A DNA stretch of 64,000 nt from Ahaetulla prasina (GCF_028640845.1 NC_080540.1:230872794-230936793), one strand, 5' to 3'; numbered from the stretch's first letter, positions 1 through 11,965 are shown. Translations and numbers: made by a program. Notes: generated by a model from the sequence alone, not told the origin.

Positions 1-852
1 AAACATGTATAGTAAAAACATTTTTGTAATGATTGAATGCCACTCAGAGTCTGCAAGATGAAGAAGCATAGAAATATTAGTTACAAAAAAATACAAAATA
101 ATGCCAGGTTTTGTTTCTTAATCATGTTTAATTTGATCATGGCTATATTATAACTCATAATTTGAATGTTTGAACCATGTTGTTGCAGTCTTACGTATCT
201 CATTATCTTAACAGGGGAATAAGCTATTGGGATTTTTGTGATATTGTTACAGCTGACACTCCAGGATAAACTACTTAATATATAGAAATATAGATTTGAA
301 TCTCCAGAGGCAAAACTAGATTTTAACCACCTTTACCCCAAGGAGAACAAACATAACCTACACTAGAAATATGGATCTCTTACCAACAGCCTTTGTCTTC
401 CCTAGATTCACTAAGGCTGATTAAACTACCTACCTCATTAGTAATGGCAGGCATAAAGCATTTCCAGTGCTCCAGTTATCTAAGACAAAATAGAACAGGA
501 TGTTATCATCATGGGAATGTGATAAATGCTATGAAACTAACAGATGCAGACATTCCTTCCCCAAAAAGAACATGAGCTGTGAAATCAACAATCCTTGGAG
601 CATTACAAAGTGCTCTCAGTTGGAGCCTGCCAGCCTATCCAGGATATAATTTAGCTGCTGGTACCAGATGCCACCAGGAGAATCACTCCTCTTCTCGTGG
701 CTTAGGATATCTATTACACTGACTGAGGCATTTTCTGGGCCAAATCTTGGCCTGAAGTCTGATTCTTTTTCTGGATCATTTTCAGTCAGCCTTTGGAAGT
801 GGCAAACAGCACCCACCTACTCAAGCATTGTAACTAAAAAGGAGTGTTAATG
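1..852. other. AT-rich non-genic stretch
   Basis: No recognisable gene or repeat family is seen here apart from one coding-looking frame at 616-816, listed separately. The short frames in this stretch lack domain motifs or splice context and are treated as chance. The right end runs into the A/T-rich tail of the L2 LINE. Confidence 0.5.
616..816 (-). other. Unrecognised coding-looking frame ending in a stop
   Basis: This 66-codon minus-strand frame has a mixed, soluble-protein-like composition (for example ESDFRPRFGPEN and YILDRLAGSN) and ends in TGA. I do not recognise the protein. It could be a terminal exon, a degraded mobile-element protein or chance. An AG lies just upstream on the minus strand, but no partner exon was identified. 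Function is not assigned. Confidence 0.2.
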
Positions 853-1077
853 ACAATATTTATTTATTTATTTTATTTGATTTTTATTTGATTTTTATAC
901 CGCCCTTCTCCCGAAGGACTCAGGGCGGTGTACAGGCAAGATAAAACCAGCAATACAAATCTACAAGTTAAAATGTCATTTAAAAAACTTATTTAAAAAT
1001 TAGCCTGAAATTAAAATTACCATAAACTAAAAACCCCGTTTAAAAATTAATAAAATTTCCTATTAAAAATCCAATTT

Positions 1078-2571
1078 AGGCCAGCCCCGCGCGAATAAAG
1101 AGATGTGTCTTTAGTTCGCGACGGAATGTCCGAAGGTCAGGTATTTGACGTAGACCTGGGGGAAGCTCGTTCCAGAGTGTGGGAGCCCCCACAGAGAAGG
1201 CCCTTCCCCTGGGGGCCGCCAGCCGACATTGTTTGGCGGGCGGCACCCTGAGAAGTCCCTCTCTATGGGGCGTCGGGTCGGTGGGAGGCATGTGGTAACA
1301 GCAGGCGGTCCCGTAAGTACCCAGGTCCTAAGCCATGGGCGCTTTAAAGGTCATAACCAACACCTTAAAGTGCACTCGGAAGGCCACAGGCAGCCAGTGC
1401 AGTCTGCGCAGGAGGCGGTGTTACATGGGAGCCACGTAGCTCCTCTATCACCAGCGCAGCTGCATTCTGGACTAACTGAAGCCTCGAGTGCACTTCAAGG
1501 GGAGCCCCATGTAGAGAGCATTACAGTAATCCAAGCGAGAGGTAGCAGGCGCATGAGTGACTGTGCATAAGGCATCCCGATCAAGGAAGGCGCAACTGCG
1601 AACCAGGCGAACCTGGTGGAAGGCCCTCCTGGAGACGGCCGTCAGATGATCTTCAAACGACAGCCGATCATCCAGGAGGACACCTAAGTTGTGCACCCTA
1701 TCCTTTGGGGCCAATAACTCGCCTCCAACAGCCAGCTCCGGCTGCAGCTGACTGAATCGGGGTGCCCGCATCCACAGCCACTCCATCCTGGAGGGATTGG
1801 GCTTGGGCCTGTTTCTCCCCATCCAGACCCGACGGCTTCCAAACACCGGGACAGCACTTCAACAACTTCATTGGGGTGGCCCGGGTGGAAAAGTACAGCT
1901 GGGTATCATCAGCGCACTGCTGGTATCTCACCCCAAACCACTGATGATCTCACCCAGCGGCTTCATGTAGATGTTGAACAGCAGGGCGAGAGAATCGACC
2001 CCTGAGGGACCCCACAAGTGAGGCCCCTCGCGGCCGACCTCTGCCCCCCTGTCAACACCGTCTGCGACCGGTCGGAGAGATAGGAGGAGAACCACCGATA
2101 TACGGTGCCTCCCACTCCCAATCCCCCCAACCGGCGCAGCAGGATACCATGGTCGATGGTATCGAACGCCGCTGGGAGGTCTAATAGGACCAGGGCAGAG
2201 GAATAACCCCTGTCCCTGGCCCTCCAGAGATCATCCACCAATGCGACCAAAGCTGTCTCCGTGCTGTATCCGGGTCGGAAGCCGGACTGGAACGGGTCTA
2301 GATAGACATCTTCATCCAGGTATTGGGGTGGCTGTCGCCACGGCATTTCTACACCCTTAGCAACAAAGCGAAGGTTGGAGACTGGACGATAATTACCCAA
2401 AATAGCTGGGTCCAGGGAGGGCTTCTTAAGGAGGGGTCTCACCACCGCCTCTTTCAAGGCGGCAGGAAAAACCCCGTCCAACAAAGAAGCGTTGATAATC
2501 CTCTGAGCCAGCCTCGTGTCACCGCCTGAGTGGCCAGTACCAGCCAGGAAGGACACGGGTCCAGTAAACAT
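1078..2571 (-). pseudogene. L2 LINE reverse transcriptase and C-terminus, broken
   Basis: Reverse transcriptase motifs appear in order on the minus strand: NYRPVSNL and [21 protein letters not shown], then [17 protein letters not shown] (motif A, with the catalytic Asp), then [10 protein letters not shown] (motif B). The motif C region reads QQCADDTQLYF, so the usual YADD tyrosine is replaced by Cys while both aspartates remain. The C-terminal part includes SRLDYCNALYMGLPLK, then GAPTLWNELPPGLRQIPDL and the terminal RRELKTHLFIRAGLA. Several frameshifts split it. Confidence 0.82.
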
Positions 2572-3151
2572 GTCGTGCCGTGCAGCCTCCCCAACAACCT
2601 GTCGGCGTCCTCGGGAGCCACAGGGTCAAACTCATCCCAAATGGGCTCAACAAGACGTGCCTCCTCTCCCTCGCTTGATCATCCCAAATTCGGTCCAGAC
2701 CGTCCCTCAGCTGAGCGATTTTATCGATAGATAACCACTAAACTCCTCGGCTCGTCCCTGCAGAGGTCATCCCGCACCTCCTGATGTAGGAGAGAGCGGG
2801 TCACCCAAACAGGGCGGCCGGGCGGTTATCTGCCGACGCAATGAGGGTGGAGGCGAGAACGCCTCGCTTCCTCATTGCCACTAGGTAGGTCCTAGAATAG
2901 GATCTAACTAGTGTCCGATCAGCTCGGAGCGACTGGACCTCCAGGTGCTCTCCAGGCGTCTTCTCCGGCGTTTCATCTCCCTCAGCCCCTCGGAGAACCA
3001 AGGGCCGGACGAGACCTACGCCGGGTCAGAGGCCGCAAAGGCGCGACACGGTCCAAGGCCCCGCCGCGCCTGTTCCCAGGCCACGACCAGTTCCTCAGTC
3101 GTGCCGTGGGCCAGTTCCTCAGGGAATGGCCCAAGCTCCGTCAGGAACCTC

Positions 3152-3833
3152 TCAGGGTCCATCAGGCGCCTGGGACGGAACCACCGATAGGTTCCGTCTC
3201 CCTGCGGTGGTGAATGGCGGTTCAAGGTCTAGGCGAAGGAGAAAATGATCCGACCATGACATTGGTTCTGTTACTAAATCATCTAACACCAGATCATTTA
3301 ACCACTGTCCAGAGATATAAATCAGATCCAGTGTGCCTCCCCCTGTGTGCGTAGGGCCATCATTTACTCGAATCAGGTCCAAGGCCGTCATGGAAGCCTG
3401 GAACTCCCGAGCTGCCATCGATGACAAGCCAACTGATGGCAAGTTAAAGTCCCCATGACTATAAGTCTGGGGTCTCAACCGCCACAGCAGCAGTACCTCC
3501 AACAGCTCGGGCAGGGCTGTGGTCACGCAGCAAGGAGCCAGGTACGCGATCACCAAGCCCAACTGATTCCTATAGCCCCACCGCATAGAGGGATTCACAG
3601 CCGGCAATCTGAGGAACAGTGGTCTCCTCGGCTCTAGATCCTCCTTAATAACAACCGCCACCCCCACCCCTACCTTGGGCCTCGGCTGATGAAATGCTCG
3701 GAAACCTGAGGGCACATCTCAACAAGGGGACCCCCTCTAGGCCCAACCAGGTTTCCGTAATGCCCATAAGGTCCATGGACTCCCCTGAATAAGATCGCAG
3801 ATCAGGGAGCCTTATTAACCACGGACCGGGCAT
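3152..3833 (-). pseudogene. L2 LINE endonuclease domain, broken
   Basis: Two overlapping frames together encode an APE-type endonuclease, the enzyme that nicks target DNA to start LINE insertion. The upstream frame (3645-3833) carries MGITETWLG. The downstream frame (3152-3715) carries GVAVVIKEDLEPRR, the GDFNLPS motif and the C-terminal SWSDHFLLRLDL motif with the catalytic-type SDH. A frameshift near 3650-3710 separates them, so no full product can be made. It is followed downstream by the element's reverse transcriptase. Confidence 0.8.
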
Positions 3834-4090
3834 TACATAACATCAGCCGAAGATCCAAGCTCTGAGGATCATGGCCACCCGCGGAACGGGTAGGGACTGA
3901 GGGGCCGGAGCACGCGATCGCTCTCAAACATCGAACGCGTGCTCCCTCAACTCGGTACGGCCCCTCCCCCCCGCCATATCTGCCTCTCCCACTTACCGTA
4001 TGGATCGAGCAACCCTCTAAACCTGGAACGTCCTCCCCCCCTGCCTTCAGTTTTAGCCTTAAAGGTCTAAGGTCTAAGGAGAGTTTTGTA

Positions 4091-5073
4091 CCAGCCTCTT
4101 ACAAAGCACCATAGAGATCCATGAAAATATTTGTTAATTCCAATGTTCAATTAGGCAAAAATTCCAGAATCACAGCTAAAAATATTCCACTAGGCAAAGC
4201 AATGTTGAACGAGAGTAATGGCAGCTAGGGCACGATCAAGTTAAAATAGTTTTTTCAATCGTTTTCAGAATTATTTTTTAAATAAGACAATGCTAGTAGT
4301 TTATTGCTTGGATATCTGGCTAAATAAAAAGGGAACACTGGAAAACTGCCCTTAAAGAATAAGGTCAACTGTTGTTGTTTTTTCCCCTTGGGCCTCTTTA
4401 GGCATTGAAAACAAGGGTGGAAACTTATCTCTTCACCATCTTTATGTCAGGTATTAACAGAGAACAAGCACATCTAACTAGAAATGTTGACAAGTTGAGA
4501 AACTAGTCTTTACTGTTCTGTGCAGTCATGTTTACTCTAGAGGCTCATATACATTTGACAAACTTCCTCCTAACAAGCAGTGATACTGCTGGAAAAAATG
4601 GCTAAAGACATGGTCTAATACACTAAAGGTGAAAGGAAATCCTGACAAGGTCAGAAAAATATGTCACAGAGCAAGCAATCTCTGAGAAATAAAGGGCAGC
4701 TCTTGCTACAATACGAGTGACTAAACTTAATAGTTCAGATGACAAAGCAGAGCAAGCAGATGGCACACCAACCAGGACAAAACAGGAATTGGGAAGGGAA
4801 GAATAACGATTTTTCTTCTTCCTGCAGTGTGACATTTTTGTTATCCCTTACCTATGTCCGGCACAAACTTTCCATTAAAAGTTGTTTCTTGTTTCCACCA
4901 TTGTTGACTGGGGAAGCCACACGTGACATATAGCATAAGGCCAGTTCAAAATGTTCAAGCAGCCTTTTTTATAGTCATTAAGAGGGAAACTGCGGAAATT
5001 GTTCAGTTCAGCTCATTCCGTTATCACAGCCCTATTTTTATGTTTACAATGATATGGTTAACCTTTCTTCAAA
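4091..5073. other. Non-genic stretch
   Basis: I see no coding signal and no repeat family that I can name. The short frames are in AT-rich sequence without motifs. Confidence 0.4.
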
Positions 5074-5483
5074 CAGCTAGTCCTCACTTGCCAATCACAA
5101 TTGGGACTCTCAACTTTGTCACTAAGCAAGAAAACCATTTGACCATCCCAGACTTACAACATTTCTGCCTCTGTCGTTAAGTGAATCACTTTAGTTGTTA
5201 AGCAAAGCATCACATGACCACAACTTGCAATTTTATTGCCAATTTCTCCATTGTCTCTGCTTGTCAGAAGCTGGTTATGAAATGTGCAAATGATGATCAC
5301 GTGATTATGGGATGCAGTAATGCTTGTAAATATCCCCCAGTTGTGAAGTGCCTGTATCTTCATTATGTAACTACAGAAACCCTGCAGTGGTGTAAATGGG
5401 AGGATTGGCTGCAAAGCTATTCTTTTTTTCAACTGTTGTAACTTTGGTCATTAAACACAGCAGACAGTAAGTGAGGATTATCT
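5074..5483 (-). mobile_element. Old TA-flanked MITE (family A, Tc1/mariner-like)
   Basis: The left end (AGCTAGTCCTCACTTG) and right end (GTAAGTGAGGATTATCT) are decayed versions of the CAGGTAGTCCTTGACTTA inverted ends seen intact at 35024 and 32627. Internal segments such as the repeated 'cacttaacaac'-type motifs and the 'catgtgatca'-type motif also match those copies. No transposase is present, so the element is non-autonomous. Confidence 0.6.
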
Positions 5484-5618
5484 ATAATCATGTACAGAGA
5501 CGGAGACCATGTTCTGGCTGTTTGCAGAGGTTGCTCATTCTTAACTGAATGGTTTCCAGCTCTTCTAGTTTTTCAAAAATTTTCTGTGATCCATTTAAGC
5601 AATAAATGGGTAGACAAC

Positions 5619-5657
5619 TCAACATACAAACAACTGAACATACAAACAACTGAACAT
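5619..5657. repeat. Short tandem duplication, about 18 bp twice
   Basis: The unit CATACAAACAACTGAA occurs twice in a row. It is a small local duplication without known function. Confidence 0.7.
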
Positions 5658-6142
5658 GACCATTTGTTTATATTGTTTATATTGACCTTAGGTAACTTAA
5701 CCACTTCCACATCTCCAATGGGAAAGCCAATCACAATATGTGGAACATAATTTTTCATAAACAATGAGATGCTGAAACCTCGCCTCTCTCTCACACACAG
5801 ACACATTTAAGATAACAATCACAGTTTAAGAGGCAGCTGATAGTGATTTGAATACAGGAGCCCTTCTTAAAGGATTTTCTCTGAATTGTAAGCAGCAGAG
5901 TTAAAATATTAATTCAGTATCAGATTGTCCCCTTTAAAAATAAATATTCATAATATTGCTGTCTTGGATAAAGAATATCAGCTATCAGTGGCCAGCATTA
6001 GAAAGTTATATTTGGAATGAAAAGTGGCTTGATTAGAAAATACAGGATAACAGAGAATCGTTATTTATATCTTCACAACAAGAGATGGTGAAATTCTCTT
6101 TTTTCAGTTTAACGAACAGTAGGACAAGTGGGAAACAAAGGC

Positions 6143-6205
6143 TGGAGAATTCTGGGAATTGAAATCCACGACTCTTAAAGTTGGCAAGGTTACACACCCC
6201 TGCTC
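6143..6205 (+). mobile_element. Fragment of hAT-type MITE, right half
   Basis: The stretch containing GGAGAATTCTGGGAATTGAA and then AAAGTTGGCAAGG with a terminal CCCCTG matches the right half of the complete MITE at 49414-49548. The left half is missing or too decayed to recognise. Confidence 0.6.
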
Positions 6206-6949
6206 TACTATATACAAACAGCGTTAGCTTAACAAACTACCTGTTCAGTATTACACAGACAATTTCAAACTGAAGTCCCCCCACCCCCATTGTCTCTTCT
6301 GTTTCACTTCTTTCGGTGATTTCACTTCTGAGTTATTCCTTGATACACACTATGATCCCAGACCACACTATACAAAAACAACTCTAGGAATTCTCATAAA
6401 CCTCCTCCTCCTTCTCTATTTAATGGAGTCTGCCTGTGCATATGTTTACAGATAGAAGAAGTCAAGCATGCCTGCATTTAGGTCTTTTAATCAACCCTCA
6501 AGCCTCTAAGTCTGATTTTGGTCCCACAAAAAGCTCTTTAATCCTGAGACTATTGCATACTACCTACAGATAATTATCACCCAGTCTCTAATCTTCCTTT
6601 CGGAGAAAGCCTATTGAAATTAGTCTCAGTTTAGGTACAGAGCATCTAGAGGAAGTGAATTATTTGGAGTTTTCCTGGTTAAGATGCAGGTTTAGGTGGG
6701 GCGGGGGCTGGGGAAGGAGAACTAGTTCTAATGTAATTGAATATAGACCATATTATCCTTATCCATGTTGGAGTTGGAGGCATTGCATTGCACCCCTTTG
6801 CTCAATTGGCAAATTGTGGGAAATAAGTGGTTGTCCAGACAGCCACCTGTTTGTGAAGTGTCACAAGACTTGGTCTCTCTCATAATCTTTAAAATCTACC
6901 TGAAACATTGGAAAAGCTGATATGGCATATTAACAATAGACTAATGTTA

Positions 6950-7390
6950 TGCATTTATTTTTTATTTATTTGGCAAATTTATGTAGCTGCCCATCTCACA
7001 AAAAGTCACTTGGGGCAAAGTAGAAAAGGCACATCTGCCACTAGATGGCATTCCTTAATAGACAAGACCCAGATGGTACCTTTTCTGGATGGGTAGATGT
7101 AAATACTGTAGGTATAGAAGGTCCCTCAGATAACCTGCTACCATGTCATGAAGGGGTTTAAGATTAAAACCAGCACCTTGAATTGCACCCAGTAGCAAAT
7201 TGGCAACCAATGCAGCTTGTGGAACGGAGGTAAAATGCTGACCATCCTAAAGGCACATATAGCTGTCCATGCAACCGCATTCTGCATTCACTTGCAAGGT
7301 TCTAGATGCTCTTCAAGGGCAGCCCCATGTAGCGTGGATTACAGTAATCTATTCTGGAAGTGACCAGAGCCTGACTTAGTTTGGGCTGCT
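6950..7390 (-). mobile_element. Decayed L2 LINE 3' fragment
   Basis: A TTTATTTATT tail next to GTAGCTGCCCATCTCACAAA is a 3' end of an older L2 subfamily. Further in, the minus strand reads a degenerate DYCN-x-RYMGLPLK segment (about 7290-7345), the same region as DYCNALYMGLPLK in the younger L2 copies. It is heavily mutated and clearly older than the copy at 853-4090. Confidence 0.65.
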
Positions 7391-7982
7391 CAGGTGATTA
7401 TGTCAATATCTCACCCCAGTTTTTGGAGGCTAGGATAAGATAGAAAAGGCTGAGGTTGAAACATGACAAGACAGAATTATTGTTTGTTTTTCCCTCATGG
7501 CTTCAGGATTGTCTCTTGATAGGGTAGCACTTCCTGAAGAAACAAATTTAGGAATTGATCTTTCTGAACTCACAGCTCCTGCTGGATGGATAGGTATAGA
7601 AGCTATGGCCAGGAATGTCTTGCCCAGCTTCAACCCTTAAAGCCCTACATGGTTTAGCTGTAGGTATCTCCCATGACCGTGTGCCTCATCCAGTTCTGAT
7701 ATGTCTGCTATTTATCTCCCAGGATAATTTATTATAGTTCCACATTGTTGTGAAATTAAGGGGACAGAGATTGCAAACTGTTTCTCTTTGACAGGGTAAG
7801 TTTATAAAAATTCCTGCTCCCTAAAATCTTATCAGTTCTTCCTAAGCTTTAGAAAATTATTAATATCGTACAAACTTGTTTAAAAGGGCTTTGACTGATA
7901 TCACCATTTCTTGTTTTTAATTGTTTGCTGATATTTTGAACAATTTGGTGAATTGAAGAAATATTTATTGATGTCTGTGGAA
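7391..7982. other. Non-genic stretch
   Basis: No gene or named repeat is recognised here. Confidence 0.4.
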
Positions 7983-8070
7983 ATTCTCTGTTATCCAGGC
8001 CATATTTATCTCAAAGGTGCTTTTTACTTTTAAAAAACAGACTGTTTTTTCTTTGAGGAAGAAGAAGAAA

Positions 8071-8103
8071 ACATTTTGCTTCTCATCCAAGAAGCTTCAT
8101 CAG
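8071..8103 (-). ncRNA. Hammerhead-ribozyme-like core
   Basis: On the minus strand the order is CUGAUGA (8103-8097), one extra A, a stem GCUUCU/AGAAGC around the loop UGGAUG, then AAAA (8077-8074) where a hammerhead has GAAA. CUGANGA plus stem II plus GAAA is the catalytic core of hammerhead ribozymes. The G-to-A change in GAAA and the extra base after CUGAUGA suggest this copy is inactive. Stems I and III were not established. Confidence 0.4.
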
Positions 8104-8175
8104 TTCTGATGGCAGAGAGATGGAAGGATAGGTACTGACAGATGAGATTGGATGATGGGGAGAGTAGGATAGGTT

Positions 8176-8309
8176 CAGTAGTGGGTTGCCCCCGGTTTCT
8201 TGTGAACCGGTAGTAAAACCGGGTGGGAGGACCCCGATATCATCAGGAAGCTTCTGCGGGTGCAATCCAGGTGCGAACCAGTAGTAAAGGTAAGTAGAAC
8301 CCACCCCTG
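8176..8309. mobile_element. Short hAT element with 8-bp target duplication
   Basis: The ends are CAGTAGTGGGTTGC and GAACCCACCCCTG. It is flanked by GATAGGTT at 8168-8175 and AATAGGTT at 8310-8317 (7 of 8 bases match), the 8-bp duplication expected of hAT transposition. It inserted between the arms of the inverted-repeat element, so it is younger than that element. There is no transposase. Confidence 0.8.
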
Positions 8310-8400
8310 AATAGGTTCTAATAGGATTGGGGAAGGGGGGAATGGAAGGATTTTTCTTCCTCAAAGAAAAACCAGTCCAGTTGCTTTTTGAAGAAAAAAA

Positions 8401-9203
8401 AACACCTTTGAGAAACTTATTGATGCCCTTATTTAAATATTGAACCTCAATTATTTCTCACTTGATCACTTTTCCTGATCTCTGAGGAAAAAATATCATT
8501 TTATCCAATAGTTACCTTTTTAGAAAATATAAGAACAAATATATAAATCTTAGCGCTATTCTTGCTTCTGCACATGTTTTATATTTGTATATATAGTTAT
8601 ATATATATATATATTTATGGACTTGGACAGTTGTTACTAAATAATTACTTTCTTCCCCAGTACTGTTTAGAGAAGGGGGAACATATTGTGAATTTCCACT
8701 GAATTTGTTTCTTTCATAATATTATGGTATGTGTCATGCCAGCTTTCCGTTTTTAGATTGTCCCATTTCTTATATCCTGCTGGGTTTTGTACTCTGAAAA
8801 AGACTGGGTGGTGATTGGATTATGGGTGATATACTATTGAATTGTACATGAGGAGAAAATAATATTTACTGCTGAAGCATTTGTAATTGAATCAGAAGTC
8901 TTAAGCACATTTTCTTGGTTCAATCCTGTGCCAGTTCTAGTAGACATTTAGTACTGAACTCCTGTTTTTAAAGAGTTTCCACTCAGTGACCAATCTCATG
9001 CATGGCATTTATATGGGTATACAGTGTTATAATAAGCCCTAGCAGCTACTTTCGGTATGTGCTTACTCTGACAAAGTTAAGAATAACACAGCAAATGCTG
9101 CAAGTAGGTTATTGCATGTAGTTTGAAAGAGAGAGTTTGGTATAAAGTAGTACATACACACACAAACGAGAGAGAGAGAGAAACTATAAGGATACAACAA
9201 CAT
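8401..9203. other. Non-genic stretch with (AT)n and (GA)n
   Basis: This stretch holds a short (AT)n run at about 8597-8615 and (GA)n at about 9167-9181. No gene or other named repeat is seen. Confidence 0.5.
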
Positions 9204-9377
9204 CAGTAGTGGGTTTCAATTTCGGTTGCTACTGGTTCGTTCGTGGGTACGCGCTGCTTCTGCGCATGCACAGAAGCTGCTATGCATGCACAGAGACATC
9301 CGGGCAGGTGGGCAGATCCTCCCGCCACCACTACCAGTTCACCTGATCCGGGGTGAAATGGTAACAGCCCACCACTG
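9204..9377. mobile_element. Short hAT element with 8-bp target duplication
   Basis: It begins CAGTAGTGGGTTTCA and ends GCCCACCACTG. The flanks are AACAACAT (9196-9203) and AACAACAA (9378-9385), matching at 7 of 8 bases. The ends match the roughly 300-bp hAT family found at 32126 and elsewhere, but the middle differs and contains repeated TGCGCATGCACAGAAGC-like sequence. Confidence 0.8.
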
Positions 9378-11121
9378 AACAACAACTATTACTGTATTTC
9401 CCCCATTCAATTCAATATTGATTAAGAAAAAACAATGGGGGTGATAGAGAGAGAAGAGCATTAATTGTGTAGGGCAATAGTTAGGAAAAAATGAACAACA
9501 ATCCGTTTTCCCTAGAAACCAGATAAATATGGTAGATATCTATACCATGTGAGTTTAAAAATGATGTTTTTGTATCAGGCAAGTGTGTTTCTACACCAGA
9601 GAAAAACTGTGTTTCAGTGTCTCAGTATTATGAGAAGCCAAATAATTTGAACAGAGACAATAGCAGTTCTTGTCAATTAGCTAGATGCAGCCTACAGTGG
9701 GGTCTCATTCAATCATCTTCCCTCCATCAACTTTCTTCCTTTATTCTGCTCTTTAAATAAATTGCAGATGGATGAAAAATTTTCCCTTGCAACTTCTTCC
9801 TTTGTTCCTGTGATACGCACTGAGAAAGAAACTGTCCACTGAAGAAATGGAGCTTGCTGCATCCATCTTTATCTCATATCAAGAAAGTCTATCTTTTACG
9901 TTGTTTAAGTAATAGTCAAATAAACCGTGGCTTCGTACAAAATCAGGGCCCACTCAGTCTCTTTTTGCCATAAACTAATCCGATCCAAGACTAGCAAGCT
10001 ACATTGGATGAACCAGACATGGTCCTCCAAATATTTCTGAACTAGAATGCCCAGGAGCCCTCATTTTAGGTCATGCTACCTGGAGTTGCAATTGAATCAA
10101 CCTCTGATAAATCCCTAATTAATTGTGATTGTTCAATAGTACTGGCTTGTAATCTCTGTCTCTCTCATCTCATTTGTTCCCTGAACTGCTTCCTTCAAGT
10201 GGAAAATGAGCAATTCATTACTGAATAAAATAAAAACGTTTGGTACAAAGAGATATCAAATAATTACTTTTTCCTTGTGCATAGCTGATGAATAATTAAG
10301 GATTGGGAAAACTAGACATGTATTTCTTGCATGTGAAAAGATTAACTGATCCATTTAATAAATATCCATTTCTTTATATAGTTTCTAGAGTCACTTCAAA
10401 ACAAGAGGGGTGGCATATAAATTTAATAATAATAAAATAAAAAATATAGTTTCTACGGAAAACTGTTCTTTATTTATTTGTTTGCAGGTTTATTCTACCT
10501 ATTGTCTTGATCCAACATTTCACATTATATGGTTTCCCGTCCCCATCTTATGAAATTCATGTTTTCTCCTACCACCTCACCCCCCTTCCTTTTTCTTCTA
10601 TTTATTGTGCAGAATGTTATTTGGGACACTAGATGTCACTAAAAGGCAAGAAAATCTATGCTTAAGACTGTCTAACTGTACAAATTCATTAATCTCAAGA
10701 TTAATGACAGTCTCAAGACAGTCAGAATTCCTTTGAACTATGTGTTATTTTGTGAAAACTGGTATGATAATTCCTAAATGGTGAAGCCCTATATTTGTCC
10801 TCATTAACATGAATACTTCTCTCCCCCCCACATAAAAACAAATATGTATAGACCATGTAATATCTGACAATGCTCCTATTTACAATTGTCCTATTTCATA
10901 CAAATAAATGGTATAGGTAAGATGTAAGAGCCACACTTCTTGTTTTTCACAATATGTTTTATTTTTCATTCTAAGCTGAAAGAGATCCTTAACTGATTAC
11001 AGACATATTCTGTTTGGCCACTCACAAACAGAAACTAAAGGGAAACAGTTTAGGGCCAATCTACCCAATGAAAGCAATCCCGTGGTACAACCTTTTCTGG
11101 ACAGGTTCTTGTCCAGAGGTA
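9378..11121. other. Non-genic AT-rich stretch
   Basis: No gene is recognised. A weak hAT MITE-like relic may lie near 10015-10085, but it is too diverged to call. Confidence 0.45.
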
Positions 11122-11550
11122 CAGGTAATCCTTGACTTAGTTTAGTGATGGTTCAAAGTTACAACATCATTGAAAAAAGTGACTCCTCCAGACACTTTCC
11201 AGATGTCAGTTCTGAGCAGGATGACTCAGTCCCAGGCACTCAGGAGGAGATTTGATCAAGCAGCCAGCTGAGAGTGATTTCGCTGAAGCACAGCTGCAAC
11301 AGGACAACCCTGAGGCTTCAGGTGGAAAAGCACACAGCTGCAATCAGTCAGCGATGAGGCAGAGGAACTGCCTTCTGCACCTGATCCGAGAATATGTAGG
11401 GCAGAGAAAAGGCAGGAGCAGTGAAAATCTCAAGAACAGGCAACCTTGTCCCTCTTGATGGGCTGCACCAGAACCCGGCTATTTAAAGTGTGTTCATTTC
11501 CTAACTGCATGTTTCCTGGTAGTTGTGATTCCTGCTTTGACATTGGATTG

Positions 11551-11965
11551 TTATTATTATTATTTATTTTTATTATTTATTTATTTGTCAAACCCAACAG
11601 TATATATAAGTATAAGCATGAAATAACCATACGAATTGGATACAGTCAAAGGGAACATTAGGACAGGAACGGTAGGCACGCTGGTGCTCTTATGCACGCC
11701 CCTTACAGACCTCTTAGGAATGGGGTGAGGTCAATAGTAGATAGTCTTTGGTTAAAGCTTTGGGGATTTTGGGAAGAGACCACAGAGTCAGGTAGTGCAT
11801 TCCAGGCATTAACAACTCTGTTACTGAAGTCATATTTTCTACAATCAAGATTGGAGCGGTTCACATTAAGTTTAAATCTATTGTGTGCTCGTGTATTGTT
11901 GCGATTGAAGCTGAAGTAGTCTTCGACAGGAAGACAATTGTGCCTTGTGAACATGGAGAGAAGTA
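11551..11965 (-). mobile_element. CR1/L3-type LINE 3' fragment
   Basis: The A/T-rich 3' tail is at 11551-11590. The minus strand then encodes the end of a CR1-group reverse transcriptase: MFTRHNCLPVEDYFSFNRNN, then FSNRVVNAWNALPDSVVSS and a terminal RGL stop. The noncoding segment with AGGACAGG-x-ACGGTAGGCACGC recurs at 31285-31432, 42905, 51005 and 56870. It is 5'-truncated. Confidence 0.75.

Larger units (their letters stand above)
853..4090 (-). mobile_element. L2-type LINE, nearly full length
   Basis: This is a non-LTR retrotransposon of about 3.2 kb read on the minus strand. In element order it shows a GC-rich 5' part (about 3840-4090), an apurinic endonuclease-like region (3152-3833), a reverse transcriptase region (about 1700-2571) and a C-terminal segment ending near 1078. 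Its 3' end is the hairpin-like CCGAAGGACTCAGGGCGG tail followed by short A/T repeats at 853-897. This tail is typical of L2/CR1-group elements in squamates, and the same 3' end recurs at 17860-17922. Frameshifts and stops break the coding region, so it is a dead copy, but its length makes it one of the most complete LINEs in the window. Confidence 0.85.
7983..8400 (-). mobile_element. Inverted-repeat element with hammerhead-like motif
   Basis: The left part (7983-8110) has ATCCAGG, a degenerate CTCAAAGGTGCTTTTT and TTCTTTGAGG, then the conserved TTGCTTCTCATCCAAGAAGC core. The right part (about 8341-8400) has the same outer sequence in inverse orientation (CTCAAAGAAAAACCAG, then AAACACCTTTGAGAAAC), so the element is a hairpin-type inverted pair. 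A hAT element sits between the arms at 8176-8309. Similar units occur at 25228 and 51600. Penelope-like retroelements are known to carry hammerhead ribozymes near their terminal repeats. Assigning this unit to that group is inference. Confidence 0.5.
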
